In this document: piece by piece, positions 31,942-37,478 of the stretch
Layout of the letters: each line of letters opens with the position of its first letter
Numbering within the stretch: position 1 is the stretch's first letter
Assembly (NCBI RefSeq): GCF_023898865.1
Contig: NZ_JAGSOV010000066.1
Span: 1 to 37,478 of the forward strand
From: Pseudonocardia humida
Lineage (GTDB): Bacteria; Actinomycetota; Actinomycetes; Mycobacteriales; Pseudonocardiaceae
Direction: 5' to 3'
DNA length: 37,478 bases
The notes under the pieces: model-generated
The model's input: the letters and a program-made list of their open reading frames with translations, nothing else
Databases searched by the model: none
What the model was told of the DNA's origin: nothing
Made by a program: the position numbers and the translations under genes

Positions 31942-32453
31942 CGGCGGCGCACGACCGCGGCGGACCCGGACGGCGACCCGCCCCCCTCGAACCCGTCCCC
32001 GACACCTCCGACGAGCGCCTGGTCCGGCGCGCCCTGCAGCTCGCCGCGGCCGCGCCCCGCACCGGCGACGTCCCGATCGGCGCCGTCGTCGTCGACGCCG
32101 ACGGCGTGGAGCTGGCCGCGGCCTGCAACGCCCGCGAGGCGCTGGACGACCCCACCGCGCACGCCGAGGTACTGGCCCTGCGCGCGGCGGCCGCCGTGCG
32201 CGGGCAGTGGCGGCTGGAGGGCTGCACCCTCGCGGTGACGATCGAGCCGTGCACGATGTGCGCGGGCGCGATCGGCCTGGCCCGCGTCGAGCGGGTGGTG
32301 TTCGGCGCGTGGGAGCCCAAGACGGGCGCGGCCGGTTCGCTGTGGGACGTGCTGCGCGACCGCAGGCTCAACCACCGCCCGGAGGTCGTGGCGGGGGTGC
32401 TGGCCGACGAGTGCGCCGCCCTGATGGAGTCGTTCTTCGGCGGCTACCGGTGA
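31938..32453 (+). CDS. tadA: tRNA-specific adenosine deaminase
   Basis: A 171-residue zinc deaminase that converts A34 to inosine in the tRNA-Arg(ACG) anticodon. The HAE motif in PTAHAEVLAL (about residues 72-81) gives the first zinc ligand and the catalytic Glu. TIEPCTMCAGAIGLARVERV (about 101-120) gives both cysteines. The C-terminal FFGGYR is standard. About 25 N-terminal residues before DERLVRRAL are not conserved. Start GTG 31938 overlaps the preceding stop by 4 bases, and its own stop overlaps the NUDIX start by 4 bases. Confidence 0.92.
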   Translation: MTAAHDRGGPGRRPAPLEPVPDTSDERLVRRALQLAAAAPRTGDVPIGAVVVDADGVELAAACNAREALDDPTAHAEVLALRAAAAVRGQWRLEGCTLAVTIEPCTMCAGAIGLARVERVVFGAWEPKTGAAGSLWDVLRDRRLNHRPEVVAGVLADECAALMESFFGGYR

Positions 32454-32881
32454 GGAAGCGGGTCCGCGCGGGCGCGTACGTGGTGTGCGTGCGCGACGGC
32501 GCCGTGCTGCTCGCCGGCGGTGTCGAGCCCACCGGCGGCACCGAGTGGACGCTGCCGGGTGGCGGCCTCGACCACGGCGAGCAGCCGCACGAGGGCGCGG
32601 TGCGGGAGGTCGCCGAGGAGACCGGCTACGCCGTCCGGCTGGACGCGCTGCTCACCGTCGACGCGGTGCGCGTCAGCACCCACCACGTCCCGCCCTACGA
32701 CCTGCACGCCGTCCGGATCATCTACGCGGGCACCGTCGTCGGCGGCGACCTGCGGTTCGAGGTGGGCGGCAGCACCGACCGGGCGGCGTGGGTGCCGCTG
32801 GGCGAGGTCCCCGGCCTGGTCCGGTCGTCGGTCATCGACGTCGGGCTGGCCGCGTGGGGTCAGTCGACGTCCACGCCGTAG
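32450..32881 (+). CDS. NUDIX hydrolase
   Basis: A 143-residue nucleoside-diphosphate-linked-moiety hydrolase. The complete Nudix box lies at about residues 38-60: GGGLDHGEQPHEGAVREVAE followed by ETGY, with R-E-x-x-E-E-T-G intact. It is preceded by the ADP-ribose-type strand AYVVCVRDGAVLLAGG. It may clean damaged or signalling nucleotides; the substrate is unknown. Start GTG 32450 overlaps the tadA stop (GTGA), placing it in one operon with the TadA pair. Its 3' end overlaps the convergent TerD-fusion gene by 22 bp. Confidence 0.85.
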   Translation: MRKRVRAGAYVVCVRDGAVLLAGGVEPTGGTEWTLPGGGLDHGEQPHEGAVREVAEETGYAVRLDALLTVDAVRVSTHHVPPYDLHAVRIIYAGTVVGGDLRFEVGGSTDRAAWVPLGEVPGLVRSSVIDVGLAAWGQSTSTP

Positions 32882-34575
32882 CGCACGGCCAGCTCGCGCA
32901 GCCCGTCGTCGTAGCCCTGCCCCACCGAGCGGACCCGCCACCGCGCCCCGCGCCGGTACACCTCGGCCACCAGCAGCGACCGCTCCGTCGTCGCGGCGTC
33001 GCACACGCCGCGCGCCACCGGGGCCCCGCCGGGGTCGGTCAGCAGCAGCTCCACCGGACCCACGTCGCCGAACCGGGCGCCGTCGGTGGTCGTCGCGGCC
33101 AGCACCACCCGCCCGCCCGCGCCGGCCAGCTCGTCCAGGTCGAGCGCGGCGCGCGCCTCGCCCGCGGTGTCGACGGCCAGCTCGACCTCGCCGCCCGGCG
33201 TGACCAGGTTGTTGAAGAACGCCAGGTGGTCGTCGGAGAGCACGTGGTGCTCGTCGTCGGTCACCAGGGCCAGGACGTCGAGCTGGGTGCCGCCGTCGGC
33301 CGGCCAGCTGACGAACGCCTCCCAGCGCCCGACCCCGTCGGGCAGGTCGATCACCTCGCCCTGGCGCAGCTGGGCGACCGCGGGCCCGTCGGCGGTCACC
33401 GTCGGGTCGCCGTGGGTGGGGGCGAGCGTGTCGGGGTCGAGGCGCGGCAGGTCCAGGGTGGCCCCGAGGCGGCGGTCGGCCCCGGCGCCGTCCAGCTCGA
33501 CGACGTGGGTCACCGACCCGGTCAGCCGCACGGCGACGGTCGCGCCGCGGTCCTCGGCCGCTGCGCGCACCGCCGTCGCCCGGTCGTGCGGGCCGCCCAG
33601 CACCAGCACCCGGACCCCGGCCAGCGGGCCGCCGCGGCTCGGCCGGACGGGCACCGCGACGGACCCCACCGGCACGCCGGGGCGCACGTCGCCGAGCAGG
33701 CGCAGGAACGTGCCCTCGGTGACCGTCGGGACGCCGTGGGCCGCGGCGGCGCGGGCGTCGCCGGTGGTGGCCGCGGGGTTGTTGCTGACCAGCAGCCGGG
33801 TGCGGCCGCTGACCGAGTTCATCGGCACGAGCCCGGCGACCAGGGCGCGGTCGTAGAGCTCCGGGCGCGGCGTCCCGGTCGGCCCGGTGACGGCGAACCG
33901 GGCGCCCTGCACGAGCGGCAGGTCGGGGCGCCACGGCCCGGGGTCGTCCCACGGCGAGCGCACCCGGGGCGCCAGGCCGGCGGCCGCCCGGTCGTCTGCC
34001 GCGGGCGCGCACGCCGACAGCGGCAGCAGCGCGCCCAGCTCGTCGGCCTGGGGCAGCAGCGCGCGCAGCACCTCGGCGAGCGCCCGCACCTCGGCTTCCG
34101 CGTCGTGCGGCCGGGGCGCCGGCACGTCGCAGTGCTCCGCGAGCGAGGCGAGGGTGAGGTCGGACAGGTCCAGCTCCAGGCGGCGGGCCAGCGCCATGGT
34201 GCACAGCCGCCGGCTCACCCGGACCGCCCCGGACGCCCGACCCGTCTCGGCGGCCAGCGCGCGCCAGCCGAAGGAGGCGTCGTGGGCGACGAGCACCCGC
34301 CCCCGCAGCAGCTTCGCGACGGTGGTCTCGACCGCGTCGAACGCGGGCGCGCCGGCCAGCCGATCGGCGGTGAGGCCGTGCAGGGCGACCGGGCCGGGAT
34401 CGCGGCCCGGGTCGAGCAGCGTCGACCAGGTGTCCTCCACGCGGCCCGCCCCGTCCGCGGTGGCCACCGCGAGCCGCACGATCCGGTCGCGGCGGGCGTC
34501 GAGCCCGGTGGTCTGCAGGCTGACGACGGCGAAGCCGTCAGCGGCGGGGCCCGTCGGTGCGGGGCTGGGGAGCAC
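32860..34575 (-). CDS. Degenerate DnaQ-like exonuclease/BRCT/TerD fusion
   Basis: A 571-residue multidomain protein. Residues 10-180 have the DEDDh 3'-5' exonuclease fold, but the active site is lost. The first motif reads VVSLQTTGLD where the family has D-x-E. The second reads LVAHDASFGWRAL with Gly for Asp. The third reads PHDAEAEVRAL, keeping His but lacking the Asp. Residues about 220-390 look like two BRCT modules (GARFAVTGPTGTPRPELYDR, GVRVLVLGGPHDRATAVRAA). Residues about 405-571 are TerD-like, with LSDDHLAFFNN and AEVYRRGARWRVRSVGQGY. It is probably a DNA-damage or stress scaffold. GTG 34575 is the start and no ribosome site is evident. Confidence 0.8.
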   Translation of the reverse strand: MLPSPAPTGPAADGFAVVSLQTTGLDARRDRIVRLAVATADGAGRVEDTWSTLLDPGRDPGPVALHGLTADRLAGAPAFDAVETTVAKLLRGRVLVAHDASFGWRALAAETGRASGAVRVSRRLCTMALARRLELDLSDLTLASLAEHCDVPAPRPHDAEAEVRALAEVLRALLPQADELGALLPLSACAPAADDRAAAGLAPRVRSPWDDPGPWRPDLPLVQGARFAVTGPTGTPRPELYDRALVAGLVPMNSVSGRTRLLVSNNPAATTGDARAAAAHGVPTVTEGTFLRLLGDVRPGVPVGSVAVPVRPSRGGPLAGVRVLVLGGPHDRATAVRAAAEDRGATVAVRLTGSVTHVVELDGAGADRRLGATLDLPRLDPDTLAPTHGDPTVTADGPAVAQLRQGEVIDLPDGVGRWEAFVSWPADGGTQLDVLALVTDDEHHVLSDDHLAFFNNLVTPGGEVELAVDTAGEARAALDLDELAGAGGRVVLAATTTDGARFGDVGPVELLLTDPGGAPVARGVCDAATTERSLLVAEVYRRGARWRVRSVGQGYDDGLRELAVRYGVDVD

Positions 34576-34674
34576 GCGCGGACGGTCCCAGAGTCCCGAC
34601 CCGGGCGCATCCCTCGAATTGGGGGTAACGGGGCCGCCCCACCGACCCGGGGGATCGGCGCGACCGGACAGCTA

Positions 34675-34693
34675 CGGTCGGTTGCCCCGACCG
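34675..34693. promoter_or_regulatory. Inverted repeat upstream of secreted nuclease
   Basis: The arms CGGTCGG and CCGACCG are separated by TTGCC, 41 bp before the nuclease start. It could be an operator or a hairpin in the leader. The nearby GGGGGTAACGGGG segment (34621-34633) is also unusual, but I cannot assign it. Confidence 0.35.
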
Positions 34694-34733
34694 AACGCGT
34701 ATCGGGTGGTTCCCCGCCCCCTCTGGAGTACAT

Positions 34734-36563
34734 GTGACCCCACGGCTCCCCACCGCGCTCGTCGCGGCCACGGCACTCGCACTCGCGCTCCCCGCCACCG
34801 CGGCGGCCCAACCCACCACGCCCCGCATCCACGACGTCCAGGGCAGCACCCGCCTCTCCCCGCTGGCCGGCCAGGTCGTGGCCGGGGTCCCCGGCGTCGT
34901 CACCGCCGTGCGCGCCTTCGGCTCCGCGCGCGGCTTCTGGTTCGCCGACCCCGAGCCCGACGCCGACGCGGCCACCTCGGAGGGCCTGTTCGTGTTCACC
35001 GGCGCCACCACGCCCGACGTCGCCGTCGGCGACGCGGTGCAGGTCGGCGGCACGGTCGCCGAGTTCCGCCCGACGGCCTCCGGCGAGACCCCCGAGACCA
35101 CCCCGAACCAGTCGATCACCCAGCTGACCGGCGCCACGTGGACCGTCACCGCCCAGGGCCGTCCGCTCCCGCCGGCCGAGGTGCTGGCCCCGGGCACCGT
35201 GCCCGCCACCTACGCCACCGCGGGCACCGACGAGGACGCGCCGCTGGACCCCGCGGCGAGCGCACTGGACTTCTACGAGTCCCGCGAGGGCATGGTGCTG
35301 CGCGTCCAGGACGCTCGCGTGGTCGGGCGCACCGACGAGTTCGACGGGCTGTGGGTGACCACCGAGCCCGACCGCAACCCCACCGCCCGCGGCGGCACCC
35401 TCTACGCCTCCTACGACGACCCCAACGGCGGGCGGCTGAAGGTCGAGTCGCTGGTCCCGCGGGCCGAGCAGCCGTTCCCGGTGGCCGACGTGGGCGACCG
35501 GCTGGCCGGGACCACCGAGGGCCCGCTCGACTACACCCGCTTCGGCGGCTACGTCCTGCAGGCCACCACCCTCGGCGAGCACGTGCCGGGCGGCCTCACC
35601 CGCGAGACCGCGGCCCCGGCCGCGCCGGGGCAGCTGTCGGTGGGCACCTACAACGTCGAGAACCTGTTCGCAGGCGACGACCCCGCCGAGTTCGCCCGGC
35701 TGGCCACCGGCGTCGTCACGAACATGGCCGCGCCGGACGTGATCGCGCTGGAGGAGATCCAGGACAACTCCGGTCCCGCCGACGACGGCATCGTCGCCGC
35801 CGACGCCACGCTGCGCCGGTTCGTCGAGGCGATCGTCGCCGCGGGCGGCCCGCGCTACGACTTCCGCCTGGTCGACCCCGAGGACCAGGCCGACGGCGGC
35901 CAGCCCGGCGGCAACATCCGCGTGGCGTTCCTGTTCGACCCCGCCCGGGTGGCGTTCGTCGACCGCCCCGGCGCCACCCCGACCACCGCCGTGCGGGCCG
36001 TCCCGGCGGCCGGCGGCGCCGCCCTGTCGATCTCCCCGGGCCGCGTCGCCCCCACCGACCCCGCGTGGGACGCCTCCCGCAAGCCCCTGGCCGGTGAGTT
36101 CAGCGTCGCCGGGCACACCGTCTTCGTGATCGCCAACCACTTCGCCTCCAAGGGCGGCGACCAGCCGCTGCACAGCCGCACCCAGCCCCCGCTGCGGTCC
36201 TCGGAGGAGCAGCGCGGCCGGCAGGCGGCGGTCCTGCGCGGCTTCGTCGACGAGCTGCTCGCCGTCGACCCGCGCGCCGAGGTCGTCGTGCTCGGCGACC
36301 TCAACGACTACGCGTTCTCCCCGTCCGTGCAGACCCTCACCGCGGGCGGCGCCCTGCGCGCGCTCATCGACACCCTCCCGCCCGAGGAGCGCTACGGCTA
36401 CGTCTTCGACGGCAACTCCCAGGCCCTCGACCACGTCCTCGTCTCGCCCGCCGTCACCGACCCGGGCTACGACGTGGTCCACATCAACGCCGAGTTCGCC
36501 GACCAGGCCTCCGACCACGACCCCCAGGTGGTCCGGTTCGTCCCGGGTGCGGGGGCGCGGTGA
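34734..36563 (+). CDS. Secreted endonuclease/exonuclease/phosphatase family protein
   Basis: A 609-residue extracellular nuclease-like protein of the ExeM/NucH type. A signal peptide (about residues 1-25, LVAATALALALPATAAAQ) is followed by an OB-fold lamin-tail-like part (VVAGVPGVVTAVRAFGSARG, about 50-280). The EEP domain starts near residue 300. Catalytic motifs are GTYNVENLF, IALEEIQDN (metal-binding Glu), FVIANHFASKGGD, VVLGDLNDYAFS and SDHDPQVVRF with the terminal His. It probably degrades extracellular DNA for phosphate or nutrients. GTG 34734 has CTGGAG nine bases upstream; the overlapping ATG 34732 is out of frame. It is monocistronic and followed 21 bp later by tRNA-Ser. Confidence 0.85.
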   Translation: MTPRLPTALVAATALALALPATAAAQPTTPRIHDVQGSTRLSPLAGQVVAGVPGVVTAVRAFGSARGFWFADPEPDADAATSEGLFVFTGATTPDVAVGDAVQVGGTVAEFRPTASGETPETTPNQSITQLTGATWTVTAQGRPLPPAEVLAPGTVPATYATAGTDEDAPLDPAASALDFYESREGMVLRVQDARVVGRTDEFDGLWVTTEPDRNPTARGGTLYASYDDPNGGRLKVESLVPRAEQPFPVADVGDRLAGTTEGPLDYTRFGGYVLQATTLGEHVPGGLTRETAAPAAPGQLSVGTYNVENLFAGDDPAEFARLATGVVTNMAAPDVIALEEIQDNSGPADDGIVAADATLRRFVEAIVAAGGPRYDFRLVDPEDQADGGQPGGNIRVAFLFDPARVAFVDRPGATPTTAVRAVPAAGGAALSISPGRVAPTDPAWDASRKPLAGEFSVAGHTVFVIANHFASKGGDQPLHSRTQPPLRSSEEQRGRQAAVLRGFVDELLAVDPRAEVVVLGDLNDYAFSPSVQTLTAGGALRALIDTLPPEERYGYVFDGNSQALDHVLVSPAVTDPGYDVVHINAEFADQASDHDPQVVRFVPGAGAR

Positions 36564-36584
36564 CCGTCTTGTAAGCTCTCCGGC

Positions 36585-36672
36585 GGTAGCGTGTCCGAGC
36601 GGCCGAAGGAGCACGCCTCGAAAGCGTGTGAGGTGCAAGCCTCCGTGGGTTCAAATCCCACCGCTACCGCCA
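36585..36672 (+). tRNA. tRNA-Ser (anticodon CGA)
   Basis: The acceptor arms GGTAGCG (36585-36591) and CGCTACC (36662-36668) are perfectly complementary. They are followed by discriminator G and an encoded CCA. The anticodon stem CACGC/GCGTG encloses the loop CTCGAAA, giving anticodon CGA (36619-36621), which reads UCG. A long variable arm and the T-loop GGTTCAAATC confirm a class II serine tRNA. Confidence 0.95.
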
Positions 36673-36688
36673 GCCTCACCAGGCGAAA

Positions 36689-36720
36689 CGCCGGGTAGGT
36701 CCACGAGGGCCCACCCGGCG
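36689..36720. terminator. Hairpin after tRNA-Ser
   Basis: CGCCGGGT (36689-36696) pairs with ACCCGGCG (36713-36720), with inner GG/CC pairs possible. It is followed by CTTCTG. It lies 17 bp after the tRNA and is a likely tRNA terminator. Confidence 0.6.
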
Positions 36721-36832
36721 CTTCTGCGTCCAGTCTCATTCCTAGTCTCAGTCTCGTTTGCCGGGCTCGGCCCGCCTCGGGAGCCACTCACCAGCCTGGC
36801 AGCCCTGAAGCCGCGCCGCGAGGAAGCCGCAG
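36721..36832. other. Post-tRNA spacer with GTCTC repeats, no gene
   Basis: 112 bases without coding signal. AGTCTCATTCCTAGTCTCAG followed by TCTCG holds three close GTCTC repeats (36733-36755). This is a lower-GC, repeat-bearing stretch of the kind seen at integration sites next to tRNA genes. No copy of the tRNA 3' end occurs downstream in the window. Confidence 0.4.
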
Positions 36833-37312
36833 CTAGCTCTCGTCACGGGCCGCGCGAAAGAGTTCCGCGACTTCGGGGGTAAGCCAGTACCCCGGAGCGC
36901 TACCGTCCAGGTCCTCCCAGGACCAGAAGTACTCACGGCCAACCGCCAAGCAGTAGCGCCCGGGCCAGCCAAGCGCGCCAGCGACCCCCTGCCTGCCGTT
37001 CGGGATCCCGGCACGTTCAGCCAGTTCGTCGCCGCCGACGTGTTCATCAGGAGAGTCGACGAGGATCGAGACCAGCCGCTTAGCGGGTTGGCTGAGCTTG
37101 GACCAGACCTCGCGGGCCAGGTCTCCGTCCGCAGCGGTCCAGTGCGGCAGGTCCGAACCGGAGACCGCCCCAGAGGTTTCAGACATACCCTGAGCTACCT
37201 CAAGGTTCCCTGCTATCACGTGAACGGCTCCGTTCAGCCAGGCTGCGTACATCGAATAAAAGTCCGACAGTCGATCTTCTGGCACCATTACTGGCACGTT
37301 GACCATCGCCAT
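36833..37312 (-). CDS. Uncharacterised small actinobacterial protein (DUF6416-like)
   Basis: A 159-residue soluble protein. VPEDRLSDFYSMYAAWLNG opens it (about 10-28). A helical WTAADGDLAREVWSKLSQPA segment (about 58-77) and a winged-helix-like region DELAERAGIPNGRQGVAGAL (about 95-114) follow, and it ends WLTPEVAELFRAARDES. This layout reminds me of the DUF6416 family of actinobacteria, but I cannot verify the assignment. Proteins of this kind often accompany mobile or accessory DNA. ATG 37312 has GGGAGGG upstream. GC is clearly lower than in neighbouring genes and AT-ending codons are commoner, hinting at transfer beside tRNA-Ser. No function is assigned. Confidence 0.6.
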   Translation of the reverse strand: MAMVNVPVMVPEDRLSDFYSMYAAWLNGAVHVIAGNLEVAQGMSETSGAVSGSDLPHWTAADGDLAREVWSKLSQPAKRLVSILVDSPDEHVGGDELAERAGIPNGRQGVAGALGWPGRYCLAVGREYFWSWEDLDGSAPGYWLTPEVAELFRAARDES

Positions 37313-37381
37313 GAGCCCTCCCGCTCGCCTAAACCCGGACCTACCGTTGCCGGCAGTCTAGGGCCTCAAGCCCTCCTGGGG

Positions 37382-37417
37382 AAGCCTCTGAGGTAACTCA
37401 AGATACCTCAGAGGCTT
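37382..37417. terminator. Perfect 14-bp hairpin near window end
   Basis: The arms AAGCCTCTGAGGTA (37382-37395) and TACCTCAGAGGCTT (37404-37417) are separated by an 8-base loop. It is upstream of the leftward gene at 36833, so it probably ends a transcript entering from the right. It could instead be a leader structure. Confidence 0.6.
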
Positions 37418-37478
37418 GCTGCATCGCCATCAGGTGTCGCCCTCAAGGCGCCGCCTCCGGCGGCGCGGGGGGGGGCCC
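37418..37478. other. Window end, no gene
   Basis: After the hairpin come 61 bases with a GGCGCCGCC/GGCGGCGC self-complementary stretch and a final G run. No gene is seen. The sequence stops in a homopolymer, as at the left edge. Confidence 0.5.

Noticed and set aside
32485..34737. 750-residue plus-strand frame opposite the TerD fusion
   Set aside because: It lacks any motif and overlaps both the NUDIX gene and the TerD-fusion gene, which are well supported.

Overview
This 37.5 kb window is chromosomal DNA of a very GC-rich actinobacterium. GC is near 75 percent, third codon positions are almost all G or C, and GTG starts are frequent. The window also has a Ku/ATP-ligase pair, a mycothiol-type maleylpyruvate isomerase homologue and the actinobacterial TadA-associated gene. 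Gene content and the recurring TCAGGAAAGCCAC hairpins fit a Pseudonocardiaceae member such as Pseudonocardia, but this is inference. Both ends and two interior gaps consist of G/C homopolymers, so the window may be one draft contig.

Layout. (1) 0.1-14.1 kb is a run of one-gene transcription units, mostly a regulator facing its likely target across a short perfect palindrome: MarR/MFS exporter, WYL regulator/VOC protein, TetR/SnoaL-like protein, Baeyer-Villiger monooxygenase/TetR, YciI-like/Crp-like and TetR/SDR. A broken LuxR-type response regulator lies at 4.8-5.3 kb. (2) 10.57-11.57 kb is a non-coding island. It has a 15-bp inverted repeat near its edges, 30-bp tandem repeats on the left, related 30-bp-period repeats inverted on the right, and two large imperfect palindromes between them. 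(3) 11.6-17.5 kb holds a CPBP-family membrane protease, a GNAT acetyltransferase, ArsR and TetR regulators, a GH13 enzyme and two alpha/beta hydrolases. (4) 17.5-22.4 kb is a tight operon: PaaX-type repressor, aromatic acyl-CoA hydroxylase, aryl-acid adenylating ligase and maleylpyruvate isomerase-like protein. This suggests salicylate- or anthranilate-type degradation through CoA esters; an H-H-E VOC protein follows. (5) 23.3-27.7 kb carries an LCP cell-wall protein, the divergent NHEJ pair Ku and DNA ligase, a glycolipid-binding-like protein and a GNAT protein. (6) 27.7-36.7 kb carries prephenate dehydrogenase, an amidase, an M20 amidohydrolase, a TadA-associated gene with tadA and a NUDIX gene in overlapping order, a pseudo-exonuclease/BRCT/TerD fusion, a secreted nuclease and tRNA-Ser(CGA). 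(7) After the tRNA the base composition drops and one small actinobacterial gene of unknown function occurs.

The most unusual items are the nested-palindrome island, the TerD fusion whose exonuclease active site is eroded, the DNA ligase lacking conserved motif IV and V residues, and the hydroxylase that keeps only a stub of the usual second domain.
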